This document shows, piece by piece, positions 53,861 to 64,000 of a stretch of 64,000 nt of DNA. The first letter of the stretch is position 1; the number at the start of each line of letters is the position of its first letter. Location of the stretch: contig NZ_SMDS01000017.1 in NCBI RefSeq assembly GCF_013753875.1, positions 62,001-126,000 of the forward strand, given 5' to 3'. Origin of the DNA: Candidatus Pantoea persica. Its GTDB lineage: Bacteria > Pseudomonadota > Gammaproteobacteria > Enterobacterales > Enterobacteriaceae. The position numbers were made by a program, and so were the translations under genes. A model generated the notes under the pieces. The model did not search any database, was not told the origin of the DNA, and saw nothing but the letters and a program-made list of their open reading frames with translations.

Positions 53861-55601
53861 ATCTGTCAGTCACCAGATCGTTTTTGTCATTGGTCGGCAG
53901 CGCATCCGGCTCGATATTCATGGTGCGTAACACGCCGCCCATGATGGCACCGAAGACCGGCGCGGAAACCGCGCCACCATAATATTTGCCGGCCTGGGGA
54001 TCGTTGATCACCACCACCAGCGCGAAACGAGGGTGACTGGCAGGCGCGACGCCTGCGGTATAAGCAATGTATTTATTCACGTAGCGACCATGCGGACCGA
54101 CTTTTTTCGCCGTACCGGTTTTGATCGCGATGCGATAGCCTTTGATCGCCGCTTTAACGCCGCCGCCGCCCGGCAGCGCCACGCTTTCCATCATATGAAC
54201 CACGGTTTTCACCAGCGATTCAGAAAAGACGCGCTCGCCCGCGACAGGCGGATCGACTTTTATCATGGAAAGCGGACGGTTGATGCCGTAGCTGCCGATC
54301 GTGGCGTAGACACGCGCTAACTGTAACGGAGTTACCATTAGCCCGTAGCCGAAAGAGAAGGTGGCCCTCTCTATGTCAGACCACCGTTGTTTTTGAGGGT
54401 ATAAGCCACTACTTTCCCCGACCAGCCCCAAATTGGTCGGTTTACCCAGCCCGAAGCGCACGTAAGTATCTACCAGCGCTGAGGAGGGCATCGCTAACGC
54501 CAGCCGTGAAACCCCGACGTTACTCGACTTCTGTAGAACCCCGGTAAGGGTCAGTTCGTTGTAGCGCGCCACGTCTTTGATCTCGTGACCGTTGACGCGG
54601 TACGGCACGGTGTTCAACACGCTGTTTTCTTTAACGACGCCGCGCTGCAGCGCGGTCATCACCACCATCGGCTTCACGGTTGAGCCAGGCTCGAAAATAT
54701 CGGTGATGGCGCGGTTGCGCATCAGCTCTTTCGGCGTATTGCTGAGGTTGTTCGGGTTATAAGCCGGGCTGTTGGCCATCGCCAGCACTTCGCCGGTATT
54801 GACGTCCACCAGCACGGCAGAGCCTGACTCCGCCTTGTTGAACGCCACGGCGTTATTCAGCTCGCGGTAAACCAGCGCCTGTAGGCGCTCGTCAATGCTA
54901 AGCGTCAGGTTATGCGCGGCGCGGCTGTCCACCGAGGAGATATCTTCAATGACGCGGCCATTGCGGTCTTTACGCACGGTCCGCTCGCCCGGCGCACCGG
55001 TAAGCCATTTGTCGAAGCTCTTTTCGATGCCTTCGATGCCCTGGCCGTCGATATTGGTAAAGCCGATCAGCTGAGAGGTCACCTGACCAGCCGGATAGTA
55101 GCGGCGCGACTCTTCACGCAGATGGATACCGGGCAGCCTGAGTTTTCTGATGTAGTCGCTGATGGCGGGACTGACCTGGCGCGCCAGGTAGATAAAGCGT
55201 CCCTTAGGATTAGCGTTAACACGCGTCGCCAGCTGATCGAGCGGAATAGAGAGCGCGTCGGCCAGCGCTTTCCAGCAGCTGTCGAGGGTGACGCCGCCCG
55301 CGTCATGCAGCTCTTTAGGATCGGCCCAGATGGCGTTGACCGGCACGCTGACCGCAAGCGGACGGCCGGCGCGATCGCTGATCATGCCGCGCGCGGTGGG
55401 CACCGCCTGAACGCGCAGCGAGCGCAGATCGCCCTCTTTCACCAGCTTGTCGGGGCTGATGATCTGAAGCCAGGCGACGCGCGACAGCAGTCCGCACAGC
55501 GTCAGAAGGATGCAGCCGCACAGTAACGCAAAACGCCAGCTTACAAAGCTGGCTTTATCTTCCTGTTTTCTCAACTTTAGCGTTTCGCTTGCGCCGCTCA
55601 T
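53835..55601 (-). CDS. ftsI: Septal transpeptidase FtsI (PBP3)
   Basis: Cross-links septal peptidoglycan. 588 residues, as in E. coli. One N-terminal membrane anchor (~20-40, [20 protein letters not shown]) and a pedestal domain. Penicillin-binding motifs: SxxK as [15 protein letters not shown], SxN as [15 protein letters not shown], and KTGT as [15 protein letters not shown] 16-base gap follows ftsL and the end overlaps murE. Intact. Confidence 0.97.
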   Translation of the reverse strand: MSGASETLKLRKQEDKASFVSWRFALLCGCILLTLCGLLSRVAWLQIISPDKLVKEGDLRSLRVQAVPTARGMISDRAGRPLAVSVPVNAIWADPKELHDAGGVTLDSCWKALADALSIPLDQLATRVNANPKGRFIYLARQVSPAISDYIRKLRLPGIHLREESRRYYPAGQVTSQLIGFTNIDGQGIEGIEKSFDKWLTGAPGERTVRKDRNGRVIEDISSVDSRAAHNLTLSIDERLQALVYRELNNAVAFNKAESGSAVLVDVNTGEVLAMANSPAYNPNNLSNTPKELMRNRAITDIFEPGSTVKPMVVMTALQRGVVKENSVLNTVPYRVNGHEIKDVARYNELTLTGVLQKSSNVGVSRLALAMPSSALVDTYVRFGLGKPTNLGLVGESSGLYPQKQRWSDIERATFSFGYGLMVTPLQLARVYATIGSYGINRPLSMIKVDPPVAGERVFSESLVKTVVHMMESVALPGGGGVKAAIKGYRIAIKTGTAKKVGPHGRYVNKYIAYTAGVAPASHPRFALVVVINDPQAGKYYGGAVSAPVFGAIMGGVLRTMNIEPDALPTNDKNDLVTDRCEESSDRS

Positions 55602-55617
55602 TGCGATTTAGCGTTCC

Positions 55618-55938
55618 TTATTTCTGTACCACAATGTTTTCCTGTGACGGATCGACTTGCTGTAGCTGCAGCTTTTCGGTGGCGATGCGCTCCACCCTAC
55701 TATGATCGCCCAGCGCGCTCTCTTCAAGGATCAGGTTACGCCATTCAATGTCCAGCGCGTCGCGTTCCAGCACCAGCTGCTCACGCTGCGCGGTCAGGAG
55801 ACGCGTTTTATGCGTCGTCGTCACTATCATGACGGCAGAGACTAAAACGGCAATCAGCAAAATCAGCGGGATTTTGCCGAATCGCCGCAGATCGCCGCAG
55901 ATCACTCCCGGCAGGCTGTGACGCTCGTTGCCGATCAT
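55618..55938 (-). CDS. ftsL: Cell division protein FtsL
   Basis: Small bitopic divisome protein that forms a coiled coil with FtsB and activates FtsWI. 106 residues, shorter than the 121 of E. coli because the N-terminal cytoplasmic arm is reduced ([20 protein letters not shown]). One transmembrane helix (~22-43, [20 protein letters not shown]) and a coiled-coil region ([39 protein letters not shown]) ending ENIVVQK. The start overlaps the rsmH end by ATGA. Confidence 0.93.
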   Translation of the reverse strand: MIGNERHSLPGVICGDLRRFGKIPLILLIAVLVSAVMIVTTTHKTRLLTAQREQLVLERDALDIEWRNLILEESALGDHSRVERIATEKLQLQQVDPSQENIVVQK

Positions 55939-56876
55939 GCGTCGGTTCTCTCTGCAATGCGCAACACCGAACTGCGCGCGCGCGGATTATCTGCCACTTC
56001 CGCTTCGCCCGGCGTCATTTTGCCCAGCAGCTTCAGCTGGCGTCCGCCCTGCGCGTTAAGCTGCGATTCGGTCATCGGAATGCCGGCCGGCACCTGCGGT
56101 CTGCGGCTCTGGTCGCGCATAAAGCGCTTCACCAGCCGATCTTCCAGCGAGTGGAAACTGATAACCGAGAGCCGCCCCTGCGGCGCCAGCGCCGTCAGCG
56201 CGCCTTTCAGCGCCTTTTCAATCTCTTCCAGCTCGCTGTTGATCCAGATACGGATCGCCTGGAAGCTGCGCGTCGCCGGATGCTTGAACTTGTCTTTCAC
56301 CGGCGTTGCCGCGGCAATGACCTCGGCCAGCTTTTTGGTGCGCGTCATCGGCTGCTCGCGGTTGCGCTCAACGATGGCGCGCGCGATGCGCTTCGCGAAA
56401 CGCTCCTCGCCGTAGGTTTTCAGCACAAAGGCGATATCCGCCTCTTCCGCGTGCAGCAGCCATTCGGCGGCGGAGTGGCCGCGCGTCGGATCCATGCGCA
56501 TATCGAGCGGTCCGTCGCGCATAAAAGAGAAGCCGCGCTCGGCATCGTCCAGCTGCGGCGACGAGACGCCCAGATCGAGCAGAATGCCGTCTATTTTGCC
56601 GCTGAGTCCCAGCTCTTCGACATAGTCGGCCAGCGCCGAAAACGGGCCGTGCATAATTGAAAAGCGCGGATCCGTAATCTCTGCGGCTGCGGCGATAGCT
56701 TGCGGGTCGCGATCGATGGCGATAAGCCGTCCCTGCACGCCCAGCTGCGACAGAATTAAACATGAATGTCCGCCGCGACCAAAGGTGCCGTCGATGTAGA
56801 TGCCGTCTTCCCTGATATTGAGGCCGTTAACCGCCTCGTCCAGCAGCACCGTGGTATGTTTAAAATTTTCCTGCAT
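55935..56876 (-). CDS. rsmH: 16S rRNA (cytosine(1402)-N4)-methyltransferase
   Basis: Methylates C1402 in the ribosomal P site. 313 residues, as in E. coli. SAM-binding [55 protein letters not shown] and [19 protein letters not shown], then the substrate-binding [20 protein letters not shown]. Starts 2 bases after the mraZ stop. Intact. Confidence 0.96.
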   Translation of the reverse strand: MQENFKHTTVLLDEAVNGLNIREDGIYIDGTFGRGGHSCLILSQLGVQGRLIAIDRDPQAIAAAAEITDPRFSIMHGPFSALADYVEELGLSGKIDGILLDLGVSSPQLDDAERGFSFMRDGPLDMRMDPTRGHSAAEWLLHAEEADIAFVLKTYGEERFAKRIARAIVERNREQPMTRTKKLAEVIAAATPVKDKFKHPATRSFQAIRIWINSELEEIEKALKGALTALAPQGRLSVISFHSLEDRLVKRFMRDQSRRPQVPAGIPMTESQLNAQGGRQLKLLGKMTPGEAEVADNPRARSSVLRIAERTDA

Positions 56877-56878
56877 AG

Positions 56879-57337
56879 CTATAGTGACAAGTCGTGCAAC
56901 CGATCAGATAAATGTTCCTGAGCCGACTGTTCTGCGTCAATGTCATCCTTAACTTGTTGATACCAGATCTGTTCATCCCACAGTTCAAACTTGTTGAACT
57001 GGCCGACCAGCATCACTTCTTTTGTCAAGTGCGCATGTTGACGAAGGGTATTCACTAGCAGCAAGCGGCCTGCATTGTCCATCTGACACTCACTGGCATG
57101 GCCGAGCAGCAGTCGCTGTACGCGACGCTCTACCGGATTCATGCTGGATAAGTGAGACAGCTTTCTTTCAATGATTTCCCATTCGGGCAAGGTATAAAGC
57201 AGCAGGCAGGGCTGATGGAGGTCGATGGTGCATACCATCTGCCCTTGAGATTCCCCCATCAGCGTATCGCGATAGCGCGTTGGCACGGCCAGTCGCCCCT
57301 TGCTGTCGAGATTGACTAACGTTGCTCCACGGAACAT
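56879..57337 (-). CDS. mraZ: MraZ, dcw-cluster transcriptional regulator
   Basis: SpoVT/AbrB-fold DNA-binding protein that represses its own dcw operon. 152 residues from the ATG at 57337 ([20 protein letters not shown]), the same length as in E. coli; the ORF continues upstream by 7 codons without support. The duplicated AbrB halves carry [14 protein letters not shown] and [16 protein letters not shown]. It is the first gene of the cluster, with its operator repeats just upstream. The stop is TAG. Confidence 0.95.
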   Translation of the reverse strand: MFRGATLVNLDSKGRLAVPTRYRDTLMGESQGQMVCTIDLHQPCLLLYTLPEWEIIERKLSHLSSMNPVERRVQRLLLGHASECQMDNAGRLLLVNTLRQHAHLTKEVMLVGQFNKFELWDEQIWYQQVKDDIDAEQSAQEHLSDRLHDLSL

Positions 57338-57357
57338 GCCAGCCTTAACCCTCAGCA

Positions 57358-57391
57358 ACCCATTTTCACCACTTTATCCCACTTTTTACCA
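57358..57391 (-). promoter_or_regulatory. MraZ operator repeats
   Basis: On the minus strand there are four TGG(G/T)N boxes: TGGTA (57387-57391), TGGGA (57377-57381), TGGTG (57367-57371) and TGGGT (57358-57362), spaced 10, 10 and 9 bases. They lie 21-54 bases upstream of the mraZ ATG. This matches the known TGGGN direct-repeat operator of MraZ in its own promoter, though two boxes have T in place of G. Confidence 0.75.
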
Positions 57392-57802
57392 CGCCACGAG
57401 TTTACGGAGGCGATGAAATCGTTGTCAAGCCGAAGCGCGGCGGGAATATCACTATTTACAACGATTAATTTCGCTGAGTGAAAAGCGGCTGAGGGGAAAA
57501 GGGCTATTAAAAAAATTAAGCCGATGAATATGAATAATGGCCTAAAAACAGAAAGGTTAAAAAAAATTATTAAAAATAAGCCTAATACCTTGCGCTAATA
57601 ATCTTCACTATTTCTGAGACAGGGGCGGCATTTTAGGGTGTTTCTGAAAGAAAGCCCAGTGGCCAGAAGCCGCGCGAAGCCGCACGGCTGGCGGAAGAAA
57701 TGGACAATTAATAACCATATCGCCGCTAATTTGTTAGTTCAGGTGTCGCAAATTTACGCTTTTTTACCCTGAATATTGAGCTGAGCGGGGGTATAAAAAT
57801 TT

Positions 57803-57826
57803 CAGGACGGCGCAGGCGCCGTCCTG
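57803..57826 (-). terminator. Rho-independent terminator of cra
   Basis: CAGGACGGCGC (57803-57813) can pair with GCGCCGTCCTG (57816-57826); the transcript continues with a U-rich tract. It starts immediately after the cra stop. Confidence 0.85.
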
Positions 57827-57829
57827 CGA

Positions 57830-58840
57830 TTATTTAATTTTGCGGCTTAGCCGACCGCGACGGAATAAATTGCGCCGAATACGCGTTAATCCCGGTTTCG
57901 GTTTTCGCGGCTCATCTAACGAAGCCAGAACTAACTCCAGTACGCACTCCGCAACGTCGCGGTGGCGCTGCCCGACCGCCAGCACTGGACACTCCAGAAA
58001 GTCCAGTAATTCGTGGTCGCCAAATGTCGCGATAGCAAGATCGGTTGGCAGCCGACCATCGCGTTTTAGCGTCACATCCATCACCCCCTGCAGCAGGCCG
58101 AAAGAGGTAGTAAACAGCGCCTCCGGCATCGCGTGATCCTCAAGGTATCGCTCAAATAACGCCGCCGCCGCGGTGCGCTCAAAGCTGTTGCAGTAGATAT
58201 AGTCGACGGGACGCGGATCCTCTTTCCACGCGTCGCGAAAGCCTATCTCGCGCAGAAAGCTGACGGAAAGCTCCGGCAGCGCGCCGAGAAACAGGACGTT
58301 TTTCACCGGCAGCTGACGTAATTCAGCCGCCAGGGCAAAGGCGTCATCCTGATCGGCACCGACGACACTGGCAAAGTGTTCACGATCCAGCGCGCGGTCC
58401 AGCGCGATAATCGGCAGCGGATCGTTGATCCAGCGCTGATAAAAAGGGTGTTCCGGCGGCAGCGAGGTCGACACGATAATGGCGTCCACCTGCCGCTGCA
58501 GCAGATGCTCAATGCAGCGCATCTCGTTATCGGGCTGCTCTTCCGAACAGGCGATCAGCAGCTGATAGCCGCGCTGGCGCGCCTGCCGCTCAAGATAGTT
58601 GGCGATGCGGGTGTAGCTAGTGTTTTCCAGATCGGGGATAACCAGACCGATGGAACGCGTGCGTCCGGCGCGCAGGCCCGCCGCCACTGCGTTAGGGTGA
58701 TAGTTATGTTCATGCACTACCGCCATGACTTTCTCAACGGTTTTTTCGCTGACACGATACTGCCTCGCTTTGCCATTGATGACATAACTGGCGGTGGTGC
58801 GTGACACGCCCGCCAGACGCGCGATTTCATCCAGTTTCAC
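57830..58840 (-). CDS. cra: Catabolite repressor-activator Cra (FruR)
   Basis: LacI-family regulator that switches glycolysis and gluconeogenesis genes, inactivated by fructose-1-phosphate. 336 residues from GTG 58840 ([20 protein letters not shown]), the known Cra start; an ATG 18 bases upstream would add six residues. The helix-turn-helix is residues 1-25, the hinge [20 protein letters not shown], and the effector domain [19 protein letters not shown]. Ends GRLSRKIK. Intact. Confidence 0.95.
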   Translation of the reverse strand: MKLDEIARLAGVSRTTASYVINGKARQYRVSEKTVEKVMAVVHEHNYHPNAVAAGLRAGRTRSIGLVIPDLENTSYTRIANYLERQARQRGYQLLIACSEEQPDNEMRCIEHLLQRQVDAIIVSTSLPPEHPFYQRWINDPLPIIALDRALDREHFASVVGADQDDAFALAAELRQLPVKNVLFLGALPELSVSFLREIGFRDAWKEDPRPVDYIYCNSFERTAAAALFERYLEDHAMPEALFTTSFGLLQGVMDVTLKRDGRLPTDLAIATFGDHELLDFLECPVLAVGQRHRDVAECVLELVLASLDEPRKPKPGLTRIRRNLFRRGRLSRKIK

Positions 58841-58986
58841 GATAACTCCATACTTCACGGCAAGCTGGGCTGCGCTAAATGTCCGCAGCTAAACTAAGGG
58901 TAACTCGTTTGTCACATCTAACAGCAGAAATCCGCGTTGAGCAACCGCTTTTATTAATGAACTCCACCCAGCGCATAAAATAAAAA

Positions 58987-59007
58987 AACCCAGCATTACG
59001 CTGGGTT
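58987..59007 (-). terminator. Rho-independent terminator of ilvIH
   Basis: AACCCAGC (58987-58994), loop ATTAC, GCTGGGTT (59000-59007). The plus-strand A-run at 58982-58988 gives a U-run on the transcript. Confidence 0.88.
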
Positions 59008-59028
59008 AGAGACAATAACCTGCCGTGA

Positions 59029-59520
59029 TTACCGCATAATGCGATCGCCGCGCGACACGCCGACGATGCCGGAACGCGCCACTTCAACAATCTCTGCCAC
59101 TTCGCGCACGGTATTGAGGAAGGCGTCGAGCTTGTCGCTGGTGCCGGCCAGCTGAACCGTGTACAGCGTCGGCGTCACGTCGATAATCTGTCCGCGGAAG
59201 ATTTCGGCGCTGCGCTTAACCTCTTCACGGCCGTAGCCGGTCGCCTGCAGCTTCACCAGCATGATTTCGCGCTCGACGTAGGCGCCCTGCCCCAGCTCGC
59301 TGACGCGCAGCACGTCCACCAGCTTATGCAGCTGCTTTTCGATCTGCTCCAGCACTTTCGCGTCGCCCACGGTCTGAATGGTCATGCGCGACAGTGTGGG
59401 ATCGTCAGTCGGTGCCACCGTCAGGCTTTCAATGTTGTAGCCGCGCTGGGAAAAGAGGCCCACCACGCGAGACAATGCGCCGGATTCATTCTCCAGCAGA
59501 ACCGATAAAATACGACGCAT
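59029..59520 (-). CDS. ilvH: Acetolactate synthase III regulatory subunit
   Basis: Small subunit that makes AHAS III valine-sensitive. 163 residues, as in E. coli, from ATG 59520 ([20 protein letters not shown]). The N-terminal ACT domain (~4-78) has the valine-binding [18 protein letters not shown], and the C-terminal ACT-like domain follows. Two bases after ilvI. Intact. Confidence 0.96.
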   Translation of the reverse strand: MRRILSVLLENESGALSRVVGLFSQRGYNIESLTVAPTDDPTLSRMTIQTVGDAKVLEQIEKQLHKLVDVLRVSELGQGAYVEREIMLVKLQATGYGREEVKRSAEIFRGQIIDVTPTLYTVQLAGTSDKLDAFLNTVREVAEIVEVARSGIVGVSRGDRIMR

Positions 59521-59522
59521 AA

Positions 59523-61247
59523 TTATGTCCTCTCCGTTTTGCTCAGCCACATCTCATCCATCGCCCCACCGCGGATCTGCATCGGGTATACGTGCTCGCT
59601 ACCGTCAACGGTGACGTCGACAAACACCAGTCGCCCTTTCGCCATGGTGTCGAGCGCCAGCTGCAGCTTCTCTTCCAGCTCGGAGGGATGCTGAATAGCG
59701 ATGCCGACGTGCCCGTAGGCTTCGGCGAGACGCACAAAGTCAGGCAGCGACTCCATATAAGACTGCGAATAGCGGCCGGAGTAGATCATGTCCTGCCACT
59801 GCTTCACCATGCCGAGGAAGCGATTATTCAGGTTCAGCACCAGCACCGGCAGATCGTACTGCAGCGCGGTGGAAAGCTCCTGAATATTCATCTGAATGCT
59901 GCCGTCGCCGGTCACGCAGATCACCGTTTCTTGCGGCAGAGCCATTTTCACGCCCAGTGCCGCCGGCAGGCCGAAGCCCATGGTGCCGAGACCGCCGGAG
60001 TTGATCCAGCGGCGCGGCTTGTCAAAGGGGTAGTAGAGCGCCGCGAACATCTGATGCTGGCCAACGTCCGAGGTGACGTAGGCGTCACCGTTGGTCAGGC
60101 GCCAGATGGTCTCGATCACCGCCTGCGGTTTGATCTTTTCGCTGTTGCGATCGAACGCCAGGCATTTGCGGCTGCGCCAGCCTTCGATGCTCTGCCACCA
60201 GTCGCGCAGGCTGTCGAGCTCCTGCTTCGCCTCGCTCTGCCCCAGAAGCTCCAGCATCTGCTGCAGCGTCTGTTTCGCGTCGCCGACGATGGGAATATCC
60301 GCCGCGACGGTTTTGGATATCGACGTTGGATCGATATCGATATGCAGCACCGTGGCGTTCGGGCAGTATTTGGCCAGATTGTTGGTGGTGCGATCGTCGA
60401 AACGCACGCCGACCGCGAAGATCAGGTCGGTATTGTGCATGGTCATGTTGGCTTCATAGGTGCCGTGCATGCCCAGCATGCCTACCGACTGGCGATGGGT
60501 GCCGGGAAACGCGCCCAGTCCCATCAGCGAGGTAGTCACCGGAATGTTCAGCTTTTCTGCCAGCTGCAGCAGCTCCGGCTCGCAGCCAGAAGTGATGGCG
60601 CCGCCGCCGGCGTAAATCACCGGCTTGTGCGCGGCGAGCAGCGTGTTCAGGGCGCGCTTGATCTGCCCTTTGTGTCCCTGAATGGTGGGATTGTAGGAGC
60701 GCATGCTTACCGACTCGGGATAGACGTAGGGCAGCTTGTTGGCCGGATTAAGAATATCCTTCGGCAGATCGATGACCACCGGCCCCGGACGCCCGCTGGA
60801 TGCCAGCCAAAATGCCTTTTTCAGCACCGTCGGGATCTCTTCGGTATTTTTCACCAGAAAGCTGTGCTTCACTACCGGGCGCGAGATGCCCACCATGTCG
60901 CACTCCTGAAAGGCGTCGTAGCCGATCAGCGAGGAAGGCACCTGGCCTGACAAAATCACCAGCGGAATAGAATCCATATAGGCGGTGGCGATGCCGGTAA
61001 TGGCATTGGTGGCGCCGGGACCCGAGGTTACCAGCACCACGCCCACTTCGCCCGTCGCGCGCGCCAGTCCGTCGGCCATATGCACGGCGCCCTGCTCGTG
61101 ACGCACCAGAACGTGATCGATCCCGCCGACCGTTTGCAGCGCGTCATAAATATCCAGCACCGCACCGCCCGGATAACCGAACACCTGCTTCACGCCCTGA
61201 TCGATCAACGAACGGACGACCATTTCGGCTCCTGACAACATCTCCAT
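59523..61247 (-). CDS. ilvI: Acetolactate synthase III catalytic subunit
   Basis: ThDP- and FAD-dependent enzyme making acetolactate and acetohydroxybutyrate for Val/Leu/Ile. 574 residues, as in E. coli, from ATG 61247 ([20 protein letters not shown]). Catalytic Glu in [55 protein letters not shown], and the ThDP motif [20 protein letters not shown] with LNLNN. Its intactness fits with conserved leu genes. Lrp is the usual activator of this operon. Confidence 0.97.
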   Translation of the reverse strand: MEMLSGAEMVVRSLIDQGVKQVFGYPGGAVLDIYDALQTVGGIDHVLVRHEQGAVHMADGLARATGEVGVVLVTSGPGATNAITGIATAYMDSIPLVILSGQVPSSLIGYDAFQECDMVGISRPVVKHSFLVKNTEEIPTVLKKAFWLASSGRPGPVVIDLPKDILNPANKLPYVYPESVSMRSYNPTIQGHKGQIKRALNTLLAAHKPVIYAGGGAITSGCEPELLQLAEKLNIPVTTSLMGLGAFPGTHRQSVGMLGMHGTYEANMTMHNTDLIFAVGVRFDDRTTNNLAKYCPNATVLHIDIDPTSISKTVAADIPIVGDAKQTLQQMLELLGQSEAKQELDSLRDWWQSIEGWRSRKCLAFDRNSEKIKPQAVIETIWRLTNGDAYVTSDVGQHQMFAALYYPFDKPRRWINSGGLGTMGFGLPAALGVKMALPQETVICVTGDGSIQMNIQELSTALQYDLPVLVLNLNNRFLGMVKQWQDMIYSGRYSQSYMESLPDFVRLAEAYGHVGIAIQHPSELEEKLQLALDTMAKGRLVFVDVTVDGSEHVYPMQIRGGAMDEMWLSKTERT

Positions 61248-61978
61248 TTCTTGCCTCCAGGCTTGAGGAACTGAATCCAATGACGAACGCTTTCCCGCGC
61301 GTCACCGGCCTCCTGCCCCTGCTCGCCAGTTAAGATCAAAACCTTATGTTATGCACAGACGACGAAAGTCATTTCCGTCATCCAGATACAGAGAAATCTG
61401 CTTGGTTGATTGTTTTAAGAGTTAGCCGATTACCATAACCGCAGAAAACCTAGCAGGCAAACGTCAGACGCCGCGCTTATCGCTGATGCGGCTTGAAAGC
61501 CTCTGCGGGATATGTTGACGGCGCGAGGAATTATCTAATTCGTCCAGATTTAGGCAGAAGAAAATGCTGGCGGTGAAAACATTTTCAGCGGGTTATATAA
61601 GAAATAATAAAAAATTAACCTCGCGGTTTTTAGCCAACACTTTTCCTGCCGAATTCATTGCTGGCGTTATTACCTTTGCTATTAACCAGAAGCACGACAT
61701 TATTCTGCCGTACCGTACCGGTTTTACTAAAAGGTAAAAAATATTTTATAAAACTATTAATTTCAATGAGATAAATTAAATTCGCAGACAGACTCCCGCA
61801 CGCATTCGTTAAATAACGCCGCCCACTTACCCCCGGCACACCTGTTCCACTGAACGCGCGCCAAATAGCAGAATTTTTTCTTAACAGCACGGCGAAAATA
61901 CCCTTTTACTTATGGTTGACATCCCGTCCCGATTCCAGTACCAATATGTGCAGCACAACATTTACGAGGTTCGAATCC
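61248..61978. other. ilvI-leuL intergenic region; leuO absent
   Basis: 731 bases between divergent ilvIH and the leu operon. leuO, which lies here in E. coli, is missing without recognisable remnant. Part is AT-rich (about 61590-61790). The 86-codon minus-strand frame at 61630-61890 has no recognisable homology and is not called. The region must hold the ilvIH promoter (Lrp-controlled in E. coli) and has the leu promoter at its end. Confidence 0.6.
61916..61944 (+). promoter_or_regulatory. leuLABCD promoter
   Basis: TTGACA (61916-61921), a 17-base spacer, and TACCAA (61939-61944) as -10. The -35 and the spacer ending (TCCAG) match the known E. coli leu promoter; the -10 is weak, as there. 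Confidence 0.75.
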
Positions 61979-62062
61979 ATGTTTCATTCATTTCGCCTAC
62001 TTGGTCTACTACTTAACGCATTCAGTTTGCGCGGTAGACTCGTGGGCAGAATCAAACACTGA
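61979..62062 (+). CDS. leuL: leu operon leader peptide
   Basis: 27 codons: MFHSFRLLGLLLNAFSLRGRLVGRIKH. It has consecutive rare leucine codons (CTA CTT GGT CTA CTA CTT), the ribosome sensor of leucyl-tRNA for attenuation. It aligns with E. coli LeuL (RFIGLLLLNASSLRGRRVSG). An ACGAGG ribosome site precedes it. Too short for ordinary ORF calling. Confidence 0.93.
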   Translation: MFHSFRLLGLLLNAFSLRGRLVGRIKH

Positions 62063-62086
62063 TTCGAACCTGCTGAAAGTTAAAAA

Positions 62087-62110
62087 CCCGCGCCATGCGC
62101 GGGTTTTTTT
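62087..62110 (+). terminator. leu operon attenuator
   Basis: CCCGCGC (62087-62093), loop CAT, GCGCGGG (62097-62103), then seven T. It lies 24 bases after the leuL stop and 42 bases before leuA, so it is the transcription attenuator controlled by LeuL translation. Confidence 0.93.
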
Positions 62111-62152
62111 ATGCTCGTTGCACGGCGAAGTTAACGCATAAGGATGAATACG

Positions 62153-64000
<1,848 letters not shown>

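Larger units (their letters stand above)
57338..57829. other. cra-mraZ intergenic region
   Basis: 492 bases upstream of the dcw cluster. Contains the MraZ operator repeats (57358-57391), the unmapped mraZ promoter, and an AT-rich stretch (about 57505-57610). The cra terminator is at 57803-57826. No gene is seen. Confidence 0.6.

Noticed and set aside
57505..57610. AT-rich stretch before mraZ as a possible foreign or silenced element
   Set aside because: No reading frame or repeat; it lies in the normal regulatory gap upstream of the dcw cluster.
59592..60950. 452-codon plus-strand frame opposite ilvI
   Set aside because: Antisense shadow of a high-GC gene: His/Arg/Gln-rich, no start signals or motifs, while the minus-strand IlvI is complete.
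61630..61890. 86-codon minus-strand frame between ilvI and leuL
   Set aside because: AT-rich, low-complexity in places, no LysR or other motif. It is not a leuO remnant that I can support.

Overview
The window is a chromosomal segment of a gammaproteobacterium of the order Enterobacterales. From the speED region to leuB, the gene order matches the 2-minute region of Escherichia coli read in reverse: yadH-yadG-hpt-cueO-yacC-speE-speD-yacL-acnB-lpd-aceF-aceE-pdhR-aroP-ampE-ampD-nadC-ppdD-hofB-hofC-guaC-coaE-zapD-yacG-mutT-secA-secM-lpxC, then the complete dcw cluster (ftsZ back to mraZ), cra, ilvH-ilvI and leuL-leuA-leuB. High GC, a two-lipoyl-domain AceF and inserted plant-sugar genes suggest an Erwiniaceae-like lineage (Pantoea/Erwinia/Mixta type). 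That assignment is inference.

The main feature of the window is uneven decay. Core genes are full length with every catalytic motif I looked for: pyruvate dehydrogenase, aconitase B, spermidine synthesis, NAD synthesis, CoA synthesis, secretion, lipid A, peptidoglycan synthesis, division, and branched-chain amino acid synthesis. Almost every dispensable gene is broken by frameshift, nonsense codon or deletion: yadH, yadG, hpt, a cystathionine gamma-synthase-family gene, cueO, a GH28 pectinase, a DUF1537 kinase/pdxA2 pair, an MFS transporter, a class A beta-lactamase, a PIN-domain toxin, yacL, a GPH sugar transporter, a GH43 glycosidase, ppdD-hofB-hofC, guaC and zapD. The genes can, gcd and leuO, expected from synteny, are missing. 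This pattern fits a lineage that has recently become host-restricted while keeping biosynthesis of leucine, isoleucine/valine, polyamines and NAD.

Layout. 1-4.7 kb: decayed transporter, salvage and copper genes. 4.9-7.0 kb: intact yacC-speE-speD. 7.2-12.8 kb: accessory island of broken catabolic genes, an orphan DeoR regulator and a disarmed toxin-antitoxin pair. 13-24.8 kb: acnB, lpd, aceF, aceE, pdhR (with a perfect PdhR operator) and aroP. 25-27.4 kb: dead GPH/GH43 sugar locus. 27.3-29.9 kb: ampE, ampD, nadC. 30-33.8 kb: dead type IV pilus genes and guaC. 34-40.5 kb: coaE, broken zapD, yacG, mutT, secA, secM, lpxC. 40.5-57.3 kb: the intact dcw cluster on the minus strand with overlapping genes. 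57.8-64 kb: cra, ilvIH, then the leu operon with its leader peptide and attenuator, cut in leuB by the window end.

Nonsense codons in the broken genes are mostly TAG, and most of those lie in CTAG, a tetranucleotide normally rare in enterobacteria. CTAG also occurs as silent variants in intact genes. This suggests a mutational bias at CCAG/CTGG, possibly linked to Dcm methylation and weakened very-short-patch repair.
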